In this document: piece after piece, positions 29,201 through 36,960 of the stretch | How positions within the stretch are numbered: the stretch's first letter is position 1 | How the letters are laid out: every line of letters starts with the position of its first letter | DNA from: an uncultured Aquimarina sp. | GTDB lineage: Bacteria; Bacteroidota; Bacteroidia; Flavobacteriales; Flavobacteriaceae | NCBI GenBank assembly: GCA_947498705.1 | Contig: CANMLW010000002.1 | Coordinates: forward strand, 405,735-469,734 | DNA: 64,000 nucleotides | Reading direction: 5' to 3' | The notes under the pieces: model-generated | What the model was told of the DNA's origin: nothing | The model's database searches: none | Seen by the model: only the letters and a program-made list of their open reading frames with translations | Translations under genes and position numbers: made by a program

Positions 29201-32200
29201 AATGATTTGACACAAACGTATGATGGTACCACAAAACCAGTATCAGTAACGACAATACCAAACGGATTAACAGTAGATGTTACGTATGATGGAGGAACAA
29301 CGGTGCCAACAAACGCTGGTAACTATGCAGTAGTCGCAACTATAAATGATACTAATTATCAAGGAACTTCTAACGAAACCTTAACCATCAACAAAGCAGA
29401 TCAGGTAATTACTTTTGGAGCTCTAAGTGGGGCAACCTATGGAGATGTATTTAATGTAACAGCAACATCATCCTCTGGATTACCAGTAAGTTTTGCAAGT
29501 TCAGATACTTCTGTTGCTACAATTTCAGGGAATGAAGTGACTGTAATAAGGGTTTCTAGTGTGTCCATAATTGCAAGTCAGGCGGGAAATTCTAATTATA
29601 ATGCAGCGCCCAATGTAAGTCAGAGCTTAGGTATTTCTAGAAAAGACTTAACGGTTAGACCTGATGTAACTACCATTGAATATGGGTTGTTGGCGGATGC
29701 ATCTGCAAGTATTCCAGTTATAGTTTCTGGGTTTGTAAATGGAGATACAGTGAATGATTTAAGTGGTACAGGCTTAGCCAATGTTAATTATTTTGACGGA
29801 AGTACTACTCCAAGAAATGTGGGTAATTATGTAAATGGAGCAAAAGTTAATATTACCGGAGCGGTACCATACTTAAGCTCTAACTATAATTTTGTATATA
29901 CTTTTTCAGCAATAGAGATTGTGCCACGAGAAGTTACCATCACAGCGAATGCAGGACAGTCAAAAGCTTATGGAGATACAGATCCAACACTGGCTTATAC
30001 AATGACACCATTGCCAACAACAGGAACTAGCTTATATAATTTTAACACGTTTGCCTTATCAGGTAATTTAGCAAGAGTAGCAGGAGAAAATGTAGGCACT
30101 TATGCTATTAATCAAGGTACATTAGATGCAACTACAGCTAACTATAATGTAACTTTTGTATCTGATAATTTTGAGATTACAGAAAGAGCTATAGAGATTA
30201 CTGCAGATGCCAAGAATAAAACCTATGGCGATGCTGATCCAGCATTGACGTATCAAATTACATCTGGAGTATTACAAGGTAGTGATACCTTTACAGGAGA
30301 CCTAAGTAGAGTAGCCGGAGAAGATGCAGGAACCTATGCTATTAACCAGGGAACTTTAGGTATAAATTCTAATTATGCGATAACCTTTGTATCTGATGAT
30401 TTAACCATTGCTCAAAGAGCTATCGAGGTGACTGCAGATGCCAAGTCGAAGATTTACGGAGATGCAGATCCTGCGTTTACCTATACGATTACCGGTGGTA
30501 GTTTAGCCGGCAGTGATACTTTTACGGGAACTTTGGATAGAGCAGCTGGACAAGCGCAAGGAAATTATGCTATTCAACAAGGAACCTTATCACCGGGAGG
30601 TAACTATAACCTTACGTTTGTACCGGGTAATTTATATATTGATTATCGTTTTATTAGAATCGTACCTAGTGGGATTCAAAAAACATATGGTGATCCAGAC
30701 CCTGCTTTCAATGTACCATTTACAATTACTACGGGTTCATTGGCTTTTGATGATACAGTAGAGGTAGTAGGTACTTTTAGAGATGCAGGAGAAAATGTAG
30801 GAGGATATCAAATTAGAAATCTAAATACTCAGTTTACTTCTACCAATGGCGGACAATCATCCTACAATGTTTCATTTATGAACGCTCCTTCAGCAAGGTT
30901 ACTTATTAATCCACGAGTGATCGAAGTAACAGCAGATACACAAGCCAAGACGTATGGAGATGCAGATCCAACCTTAAGTTATCAAGTAACCAACGGAGCA
31001 TTACAGTTTAGTGATACTTTTACAGGAAGTCTAACTCGTGTAGTGGGAGAAGCTGTAGGTACCTATGCTATTAATCAAGGAAGTTTAAGTGCAGGTAGTA
31101 ATTATACCTTAAGTTATGTAGGAGATGACCTAACGATTGGGCAACGAGCAATCACGATTACAGCAGATGATCAGGTAAAAATAATAGGAGCTGCAGATCC
31201 GGCCTTGACTTATCAGATTACCAATGGTGCGTTACAATTTTCTGATGCAATCACAGGTAGCTTAACACGAGTTGCCGGAGAAACATTAGGTGATTATGCG
31301 ATTAACCAGGGATCCTTAAGCGTAAATGGTAATTATAACCTAACTTTTGTAGCAGGTAATCTAACCATTACCGATAAAATACCTCAGACGATTACCTTTA
31401 ACGCATTAACAGATCGTCAGTATGGAGATGCAGATTTTAGCTTAACAGCTACCGGAGGAGCTTCGGGTAATGCGATTACCTATGTAAGTTCTAATACAGC
31501 CGTAGCTACCATTAGCGGAAATGTGGTTACTATAGTAGGAGTTGGTAACACTACAATAACGGCGTCACAGGCAGGAAATGCTACCTATGCCAATGCTATA
31601 GATGTACCACAGTCGTTAACTGTAAATAAAGGAGATCAGACAATTACTTTTAATGCATTGCCAAACGTAACTATCGATGATGTAGATTTTAACCTTACAG
31701 CTACCGCATCTTCTGGATTGGCGGTAACCTATGTAAGTTCAGACCCAACCGTGGCAACGGTTACAGGAAATGTAGTAAGTATTGTAGGATTAGGAACCGC
31801 TACGATTACAGCATCGCAAGCAGGAGATACCAACTGGAATGCTGCGACAGATGTATTACAATCGTTGACCGTGGTAGAAGCTTGTCCTCTGGTAAATCTG
31901 TCTGCAGATAATTTTCAGATACAAACATCTAGTGAAACTTGTACCGATAAGAATAACGGAAGTATTACCATTGCAGCAACAAGTTCTCAAAATTATACCA
32001 CTACCATTAATGGTCAGGCATATAGTTTTACAGAAACACTTACTGTAGATAATCTAACACCAGGAACTTATCCAATATGTATTGCTATCGATGGCTTTAG
32101 TAACTGTGAGCGTTGTTTTGAGGCAGTAATTGAGGCAGCTTCAGTATTAGCAGGTAAAACGGAAATTACTTCTGGTATAGTTGCTAAAGAGGTACAAGTA

Positions 32201-32599
32201 AATATAGAATCAGGTACAGCACCATATACGGTCATGATCAATGATGAAGTTGTAGGAACCTATGCTACCAATAGCTTTTCGGTATCAGCCAAAAACGGAG
32301 ATACTGTTGAGGTTACCTCTAGTATAGCTTGTGAAGGGAAGTTATCAAAGAGTATTGTTTTGGGCGCTCAAATAAGTGTATATCCAAACCCTACGCGATC
32401 AGATATCACATTAAGCATACCCGATGGAAGAAATATAATTACTGTGACCATTCATAATACGTTAGGTACGCATGTATTAACTAAAACATATGCTGTAATA
32501 GATAATAAGGTAATTATACCAATGTCTGCAATGCAGGCAGGAGTATATTTTGTACAAGTGAGTGAATCTTCAGAAATAATTAAAATTATAAAAGAATGA
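23267..32599 (+). CDS. Giant T9SS-secreted adhesin-like protein with MBG repeats
   Basis: A 3110-residue protein, the largest in the window, with a signal peptide ending ANAIAQ (about 1-31). By eye: an N-terminal beta domain (30-175); FN3-like repeats with recurring YIVKFS / GEQVVYVGS motifs (about 178-808); Ig/cadherin-like regions; a LamG-like domain (about 1327-1565); Big2-like Ig repeats (YGDATFDLTATS...); many MBG-type repeats with YGDADPALTYQITSG and GTYAINQGTL (about 1665-2700); two more Big2-like repeats; the six-cysteine module (about 2873-3032); and a type A sorting domain with YPNPTRSD (about 3035-3110). The modular Ig-like build and size point to a surface adhesin (inference). Its stop overlaps the lipoprotein gene by 4 bp (ATGA). 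Motif copy 4 lies upstream, and CCCC sits close before the ATG. Confidence 0.93.
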   Translation: MKNYYKPLKTIKNASILLLFFLTLGANAIAQTFTEVENNNTIGVALASSQDRIYGAGNVAGTISSSESDFWVISRKADQATQMKLLVDAAYVGNNGQIDFRVWEYTGGNWGVSGSEVGTLRTSPRPNFFTHEVDLNYQNNLNGSGVSDNYYAIEVFSTSASVINYSIPLSASSLYFNFCYEFSHLTPTALQVNDADVTLNNLTINGSEDRYYIVKFSATNSFTDFTDHYIQDQALPTAAASNSYSGSGEHIAYVGTDNGAIQAAMTMTNLQRNTTYYYKIYPYNNCQGYINYNNSIASVAITTCPGTAPNTGSVNSVSPTSPTTATINTLGRPAGADADMGYIVKFSDTNSFTAPSGATLPPVSTDYSGKTGEQVVYTGAVGNGAGTTDDINQVITGLQINTEYYVKVYTYDLCGGTYNYDTTGSAVVTTNYVCAAPSSAVTNVVTSVTGATTIGIDTFTPPSNASQGTLAYIVKVSDVNLFTTPTSVPSSSSTVYNAVTGGEQVMYVGSSAAPNISVSGLISNGTYYIKVYAYNTCAGSEYFETTGSTAVSVKTCGAPVGNSELNAFREDLHWETRVSPIISNVPVGVEGQVVKINIENTFTDITGALNTLPTADVNYSGSGEQVVLAGAFPEGQAFTAQNLLPNTQYFFKIYSYTECAGVYYFSNTSDAISTYTPGVTDKLASNAVIDNYTGTAFTLASFIAAPAADNGLGIPKGYIVKMNTVNSFTPHGFRGPIPTPDADYKGGEQVMYVGSSVTPNQVITGLTPDITYYFTIYAYNDSGAPYFINSYQQTGYEFSVVNNGSLLIPTITFDDVTVNAGAPNFNLNATSDPSGGISYRMINDGGTGTTLSGTNNETVTVGSAGTVIIEALRAATATHQVAAKTMTLTITAPLATLGGGIAYEVNSGPTTLDMTTTISSNSTGAYTFEIIGGTLGYTINGNLLNLNNVAGSIVIKVTQAADANYSETVAFYSTAFYNAGFSPKTDIAHNLFDFSLNPGESHTIITAQNLSSQTTTYSIVNDGGTGSTLIGNVFTAGGAGTVILRAFTPDDFLYNATTTDVTVTINGTPQTITFNPLSDVTYGDAAFDLTATASSGLVVSYASSDPTIASISGSTVTIHKDGTVNITASQAGGGVYDPAPDVIQPLTVNPITLVNQNVALNTTGSGLCSTTATVSLDNTQSNVDYYLRNNSDNTIIEGPVAGTGSGISFASEVLTANRTYNVMAVQGNQTLPSATNTLLMSGTPMASVQALDAKTINLTQPDGASAIVSVASSQSGISYYLQDNTTNEVLQGPLTGTGSDVSFASDAITADKTYKVVGTDATANHGIRTVLRLDNVDDYVSIPAISSHLSNTQQATIETWVKIPAADATDINASIISFEGYSSFFNPSVTVVPFYINISGGTIFAGHYDNDVDDGGAYNTPGYTYPIDTWFHVAATMNGPAINFYVNGNLIGSTGIYSGFEFFQLSSNIRLGRNYESTSNSSKLFGGALAQTRIWNGIRTQTEITSTMNTQFTTPQTGLVLNYNYDQTSGTTVSDASGNTNTGTLQNGAGDATNWVSDLFTDSVCGFVPMSNTVTATHSATQSQTITFNSLTTKSYGDATFDLTATSDSGLPVSYVSSDTSVATISGTTVTIVGAGTTTITASQAGDATYTPAIDVAQDLTVSKRNIEITANAVSRAYGDTDNLTYQITSGSLVSGDALTGSLTRVAGEDVGTYAINQGTLSAGGSYNITFVSNDLTITQRAIEVTADAKTKIYGDADPALTYQITSGALQGSDAFTGNLNRITGDAVGTYAINQGSLALSSNYILTFISDDLSVTARAIEVTTDAKTKIYGDADPALTYQITSGVLQGSDAFTGTVTRVAGEIVGTYAINQGSLALSSNYTLTFVSDDLSITARAIEVTADAKTKEYGDADPTLTYQVTSGVLQGSDAFTGAVTRVTGEAVGTYAINQGTLALNSNYNLSFVSSDFEITKATVAIVINDLTQTYDGTTKPVSVTTIPNGLTVDVTYDGGTTVPTNAGNYAVVATINDTNYQGTSNETLTINKADQVITFGALSGATYGDVFNVTATSSSGLPVSFASSDTSVATISGNEVTVIRVSSVSIIASQAGNSNYNAAPNVSQSLGISRKDLTVRPDVTTIEYGLLADASASIPVIVSGFVNGDTVNDLSGTGLANVNYFDGSTTPRNVGNYVNGAKVNITGAVPYLSSNYNFVYTFSAIEIVPREVTITANAGQSKAYGDTDPTLAYTMTPLPTTGTSLYNFNTFALSGNLARVAGENVGTYAINQGTLDATTANYNVTFVSDNFEITERAIEITADAKNKTYGDADPALTYQITSGVLQGSDTFTGDLSRVAGEDAGTYAINQGTLGINSNYAITFVSDDLTIAQRAIEVTADAKSKIYGDADPAFTYTITGGSLAGSDTFTGTLDRAAGQAQGNYAIQQGTLSPGGNYNLTFVPGNLYIDYRFIRIVPSGIQKTYGDPDPAFNVPFTITTGSLAFDDTVEVVGTFRDAGENVGGYQIRNLNTQFTSTNGGQSSYNVSFMNAPSARLLINPRVIEVTADTQAKTYGDADPTLSYQVTNGALQFSDTFTGSLTRVVGEAVGTYAINQGSLSAGSNYTLSYVGDDLTIGQRAITITADDQVKIIGAADPALTYQITNGALQFSDAITGSLTRVAGETLGDYAINQGSLSVNGNYNLTFVAGNLTITDKIPQTITFNALTDRQYGDADFSLTATGGASGNAITYVSSNTAVATISGNVVTIVGVGNTTITASQAGNATYANAIDVPQSLTVNKGDQTITFNALPNVTIDDVDFNLTATASSGLAVTYVSSDPTVATVTGNVVSIVGLGTATITASQAGDTNWNAATDVLQSLTVVEACPLVNLSADNFQIQTSSETCTDKNNGSITIAATSSQNYTTTINGQAYSFTETLTVDNLTPGTYPICIAIDGFSNCERCFEAVIEAASVLAGKTEITSGIVAKEVQVNIESGTAPYTVMINDEVVGTYATNSFSVSAKNGDTVEVTSSIACEGKLSKSIVLGAQISVYPNPTRSDITLSIPDGRNIITVTIHNTLGTHVLTKTYAVIDNKVIIPMSAMQAGVYFVQVSESSEIIKIIKE
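28491..29183 (+). repeat. Three 231-bp near-identical MBG repeats
   Basis: Copies start at 28491, 28722 and 28953, exactly 231 bases (77 codons) apart, with long identical stretches such as the GGAACGTATGCGATCAATCA block in copies 1 and 2. More diverged copies flank them. Confidence 0.85.
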
Positions 32600-33291
32600 G
32601 AATATTATTGATCACTATAATAAGTTTTGGGGTACTGTTTTCTTGTAAAAAAGACGAGTTTTCTGATACAGTACCCAATCCAGATAGTACTAATACTGTC
32701 CCCGAAATACCTAATCTGGTATTTCCGGCAGATAAGCAGACTTGTACCCATACCAATCTGGAGTTTAGTTGGGAGGAATCTTCTGATGCCAATAATGATG
32801 TTTTGGCATACCAGGTAGATGTTGCGTTAGATGCCTCCTTTACAACAGGTTTAGTTACAATTTTTACCACTAAAACCTATCGCATGTTTACCATGCAGAA
32901 AGGAAAAACCTATTATTGGCGTGTCAAAGCTATTGATAGTAAACAAGCTGATAGTGGTTATTCTGTGGTTCATTCATTTTTTACAGAGCCCGATGCTGTG
33001 GTAAATCATATTCCTAATCAACCGGCGATCAACAGCCCACAAAAAGGAAGTAGTGTTTCAGGAGGAATGGTAACATTGGATTGGAGTGCGGCAGACCCCG
33101 ATGGAGATCCTATAGTCTATGATGTATATTTTGGAAATAGTACTCCTCCAACCTTAGTAGCTCAAGATATCACCGCAACTACCTATGATGTTGCTGTAGC
33201 CACAAATAGCACGTACTATTGGAAGATAGTGGTAAAAGATGATAAGCAAGGGACTGCTATTAGTCCCATATGGAATTTTAAAACAAATTAA
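32596..33291 (+). CDS. Surface lipoprotein with two FN3-like domains (pair partner 2)
   Basis: A 231-residue paralogue of the protein at 6935, with lipobox LFSC (Cys17) followed by KKDEF, an acidic surface-export type sequence. Two FN3-like domains contain YYWRVKAIDS and YYWKIVVKD. The ATG overlaps the TGA of the giant gene by 4 bp, as at 6935. The conserved pattern CTHTNLEFSW and FFTEPDA runs through all three copies. The dispersed element at 33302 starts directly behind it. Confidence 0.9.
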   Translation: MRILLITIISFGVLFSCKKDEFSDTVPNPDSTNTVPEIPNLVFPADKQTCTHTNLEFSWEESSDANNDVLAYQVDVALDASFTTGLVTIFTTKTYRMFTMQKGKTYYWRVKAIDSKQADSGYSVVHSFFTEPDAVVNHIPNQPAINSPQKGSSVSGGMVTLDWSAADPDGDPIVYDVYFGNSTPPTLVAQDITATTYDVAVATNSTYYWKIVVKDDKQGTAISPIWNFKTN

Positions 33292-33301
33292 TAAGTATAA
33301 A

Positions 33302-33502
33302 AACCTGAGTTCGATTAATAGTAAGAATACTATAAAAAGCGTCGATTCGAGTGATTTTTCGTAATAAAATGTAGAAAAATTGTATCGAGAATAGCTTTTT
33401 AGTACCGAAATGTTAGTCATCTTGAGCTTGTCGAAAGGTCGATACAACCCGCCAAGTCGGATCACTCAAACCGACGCATTTCAGATGAATCGAATTCAGG
33501 TT
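33302..33502. mobile_element. MITE-like element with terminal inverted repeats
   Basis: The left end AACCTGAGTTCGATT (33302-33316) is the inverse of the right end AATCGAATTCAGGTT (33488-33502) with one mismatch. TATAAAA flanks both ends (33296-33302 and 33502-33508) and could be a 7-bp target duplication, though it is AT-rich. No coding capacity. The left ~125 bases recur at 7635-7760. Confidence 0.55.
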
Positions 33503-33534
33503 ATAAAAGTAATTACAGTTAGTTATCTGAGAGT

Positions 33535-33592
33535 GGCTCCTGACAATGGGTTTTGTACTTCAAAACACTAGTATAGCCGGTTGTTGGGAGCC
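33535..33592 (+). other. Stable two-level hairpin upstream of motif copy 5
   Basis: GGCTCCTGACAA (33535-33546) pairs over 12 bp, with two G-T pairs, with TTGTTGGGAGCC (33581-33592). Inside, GTTTTG (33550-33555) pairs with CAAAAC (33561-33566). There is no T-run behind it, so it is not a standard terminator. Confidence 0.45.
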
Positions 33593-33653
33593 TTAACTTT
33601 AAATAGATTCAGAGGAACTAACAGAAGATTTACTAAGAATTGAAAAAAATAAA

Positions 33654-33679
33654 TAGGGTCAACCCTAATTTAACTGTAT
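33654..33679 (+). promoter_or_regulatory. TAGGGT-N14-CTGTAT motif, copy 5
   Basis: TAGGGT (33654-33659) and CTGTAT (33674-33679), 14-base spacer, 38 bases before the ATG at 33718. The 16 bases AAAAAATAAATAGGGT are identical to copy 4. Confidence 0.65.
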
Positions 33680-33717
33680 AGTATAAAAGATAACTAATTA
33701 AATACCCCCTTATTACT

Positions 33718-36700
33718 ATGAAAAAACAATTATTTTTTTTGTTGATGTTAGCATTGTCTACATACGGACTGCATGCGCAATGTGGCCCGGGACAAGATAC
33801 TACACCACCGGTTTTGGGTACGACTCAAGACGGAACTTTATCTAACCCTTTTAGAAACTTATTGCCTGCAACCGTAGGGAGTGTGCCTAGTGGGACATAC
33901 TATTTTAATTTTAACGGAAGCACCTTTCAGGGTGTATTAGACAACGATACTGATGGAGGTGGTTGGCTGATGATCCTTAACTATGTACATCTGGCAGGAG
34001 ATAATACTGATCTAACGGTTCGTAACACAGATTTACCTTTGTTAGGATCTTCTACTGTTGGAGATAACGAAGCAGGAACTGCAAATTGGGGACATATGGG
34101 TAACCAGTTGGCAGCAGCCATCGATTTTGAAGAAATGCGTTTTTATGCAGAAACTACAGGACACTCTAGAATAATCGATTTTAAAACCAGTTATACCAAT
34201 GCGGTAAATTATGTAAAAACAGGATCAGGTAGCTTTAGTGGGATACGTGATAATCATACAGCACTTCCCGGTCATACGGCAAATATTCCTGGGAGTCCCA
34301 GTCTTAATGGTTATTTTTCTAATCAGGGAGATTTCGCCTTAACTGAATTCCCTTTTTATGTTGCAGGATCCTATCATTGGGGAGTTCGAGGAATAGGAAA
34401 CCGTTGGGAAGTAGATGATTTTGGACTTAATAACAACAGTACCATTCATAGAGTATGGGTACGCGGGGATGCATCTCCTTTTGTTACGACCAGTAATTTG
34501 ACAGTAACTTTAGATACCAACGGTAATGCAACTGTAGATCCAACTAGTTTTGGTTATGGAGCTACCGATAATTGTGGTACTGCTAATTTAAGCTTGAGTC
34601 AAGCCAGTTTTGATTGCTCTCATATAGGAGCCAATACCATACAACTAATCGCTACCGATGCTGCTAATAATACGGCTAGCATCGATGTAACTGTTACCAT
34701 AGTAGATTCACCACCGGTAATTACAACCGATGGTTCTGCAACTATAGAATTAGATCCAATAACCGGGATGGCAACACTTACATTGGCAGATTTGAACGCT
34801 AGTGTGGCTGATGATTGTGGCAGTGCGACTTTAAGTTTAAGCAAAACCAATTTTACCTGTGAAGATGCAGGTATAAATCCAGTTCTGTTAACTGCTACAG
34901 ATGATAATGGTGCTACCAGTACCATGGGTGTTGCAGTATTCGTAGAAGATAATACAGATCCTGTAATAGAATGTGCTGTGCCATTTACTATAGAGTTGGA
35001 TGAAAATGGCGAAGCCAATATTACCGAAGATGATGTGTTGGCAAGTTTTACCGATAATTGTGGTATAGATAGAGTGAGAATAAGTCCTTCCTATTTTAGT
35101 TGTTCTGATTTGGGAGATAATTCGATCAGTATAACGGTATATGATAATGGTAGAAATCGTGTGAGTTGTACTACAACAGTAACCATAACCATGCCTTCTT
35201 GCCCGGGGGATCTCGTATTAGATGCTGATTCAAATGCATGTGGTGCAGTATATAATTATCCATGTGCCAGTAATATTACAGCAGGGCCGGCCAGTGGTAC
35301 ACTACTAGCCGTAGGTAGTACAACTACATTTACCTATGATATTCCAGATAATAACGGAGGTACTTCGACATGTACGTATGATGTAACCGTAAATGATACC
35401 ATGGCACCACAATTTACTACCAAAGATCATACGGTGATGTTAGATGTCAATGGAACTGCAACTGTAGATGTGAATGATTTAATAGGTCCAGATGCTTTGG
35501 CTCGTGATTATACCGTAGAAACTACAGGAACCCTAGATAGAGTAGATATTAGTGCAAATGGTACTCAAGTGGTATTAGATGATGATGAGTTAACACCAGC
35601 CTTGCCTATTGGTTTTGAATTTGCATTTTATGGGTATCTATATACCGAGTTCTATATTTCGTCTAATGGGTTTATTACCTTCTCTGATGAAGGAGAAGAT
35701 GGTTGTTGTAATGGACAAACCTTGCCAGATACTAGTGAACCTAATAATTTAATCGCTTTTGACTGGAACGATATAGATCCGGAAAGTGGTGGAACCATGC
35801 GTTATGCAACTATTGGAGATGCACCTAATCGAATCCTGATTATGGACTGGGATAGTGTGACTCATATTGATGATGATAATGATATTACGACGACACAAGT
35901 AAAACTATTTGAAGGTACGAATCGTATCGAAATTCATACTACCAATATTCCTTTGACCGGTGATGATAAAACACAAGGATTAGAAAATATAGACGGTACC
36001 GCTGCGATACCTGTACCAGGTCGTAATGCTACACAATGGGGAGCTACCAATGATTATGTAGCATTTATACCTACATCGGCTGTGGCAGAAAATTGTGGGA
36101 TTGATACGCTAGAGGTTACACCTAGTACTTTTGGTTGGACCAGTACCGGAGATAATACCGTGACCATTACTGCAACAGATGTGAATGGAAATACATCGAT
36201 AAAGACTGCAACCGTAAGAGTTACTGCAGATTGCCCGTATATGGATTTGCCAGATGACAATTTTCAGCTTCAGGCTTTTAGTGAGACCTGTGTAGGTAAG
36301 AATAATGGAAATATACAGATTACAGCCAGCGAGCATTTAAATTATATAGCTTCAATTAATGGGGAAACCTATCCTTTTAATTCGAACCTTACAGTGGGTG
36401 ACCTAGCTCCTGGAACCTATATGATATGTATTACCGTAGATGGAACTTCTGACTGTGAGAAATGCTATGAATTTACTATCGATGCATCATCATCACTACT
36501 CGGGAAAATAACAAAGAGTACATCAAAAAATCAAATTTTTATAGATATCGAGTCGGGTACAGCACCTTATATAGTGACAGTTAATGATAAAGAAATTGGA
36601 CAATATAATTCTAAAAGTTTTACAGTCGATGTAAAAAATGAAGGAGTTGTAAATGTGTTTTCTAAAGTTACCTGTCAAGGAAAATTATCTCTAGTATTAG

Positions 36701-36948
36701 ACCAATTACAGAATGTAGCTGTATATCCTAACCCTACCAATGCCAATGTAACGCTCAGTATTCCAGATGTGAATAGTGATACTATGACAGTAGAAGTTCA
36801 TAATGCATTAGGAGTAAGTGTGTCTCTTGGAGTACATCCTGTAATAGCAAATAAAATAGAATTGCCTATGCAAAGCTTACCTGCTGGGATCTATTTTATT
36901 ACCCTAAATCAAGACACTTCAAAAACCATGAGAATTATTAAAAAATAA
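33718..36948 (+). CDS. T9SS-secreted lectin-like protein with fibrinogen-like domain
   Basis: A 1076-residue protein with a signal peptide (about 1-20). A fibrinogen-C/intelectin-like domain comes first (about 32-255; DNDTDGGGWLMILNYVHLAG and STIHRVWVRGD), closely matching the two copies in the protein at 8636. HYR-like Ig domains with DNCG loops follow (about 258-561). One further Ig domain is interrupted by a nidogen-like insert (about 595-788, FYISSNGFITF) and resumes at ENCGIDTLEV. The six-cysteine module (about 839-994) and a type A sorting domain with YPNPTNANV (about 1000-1076) end the protein. The fibrinogen fold usually binds carbohydrate or acetylated groups; the ligand here is unknown. 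A lipoprotein gene follows after 12 bp. Confidence 0.92.
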   Translation: MKKQLFFLLMLALSTYGLHAQCGPGQDTTPPVLGTTQDGTLSNPFRNLLPATVGSVPSGTYYFNFNGSTFQGVLDNDTDGGGWLMILNYVHLAGDNTDLTVRNTDLPLLGSSTVGDNEAGTANWGHMGNQLAAAIDFEEMRFYAETTGHSRIIDFKTSYTNAVNYVKTGSGSFSGIRDNHTALPGHTANIPGSPSLNGYFSNQGDFALTEFPFYVAGSYHWGVRGIGNRWEVDDFGLNNNSTIHRVWVRGDASPFVTTSNLTVTLDTNGNATVDPTSFGYGATDNCGTANLSLSQASFDCSHIGANTIQLIATDAANNTASIDVTVTIVDSPPVITTDGSATIELDPITGMATLTLADLNASVADDCGSATLSLSKTNFTCEDAGINPVLLTATDDNGATSTMGVAVFVEDNTDPVIECAVPFTIELDENGEANITEDDVLASFTDNCGIDRVRISPSYFSCSDLGDNSISITVYDNGRNRVSCTTTVTITMPSCPGDLVLDADSNACGAVYNYPCASNITAGPASGTLLAVGSTTTFTYDIPDNNGGTSTCTYDVTVNDTMAPQFTTKDHTVMLDVNGTATVDVNDLIGPDALARDYTVETTGTLDRVDISANGTQVVLDDDELTPALPIGFEFAFYGYLYTEFYISSNGFITFSDEGEDGCCNGQTLPDTSEPNNLIAFDWNDIDPESGGTMRYATIGDAPNRILIMDWDSVTHIDDDNDITTTQVKLFEGTNRIEIHTTNIPLTGDDKTQGLENIDGTAAIPVPGRNATQWGATNDYVAFIPTSAVAENCGIDTLEVTPSTFGWTSTGDNTVTITATDVNGNTSIKTATVRVTADCPYMDLPDDNFQLQAFSETCVGKNNGNIQITASEHLNYIASINGETYPFNSNLTVGDLAPGTYMICITVDGTSDCEKCYEFTIDASSSLLGKITKSTSKNQIFIDIESGTAPYIVTVNDKEIGQYNSKSFTVDVKNEGVVNVFSKVTCQGKLSLVLDQLQNVAVYPNPTNANVTLSIPDVNSDTMTVEVHNALGVSVSLGVHPVIANKIELPMQSLPAGIYFITLNQDTSKTMRIIKK

Positions 36949-36960
36949 ACAAAGAAAACC

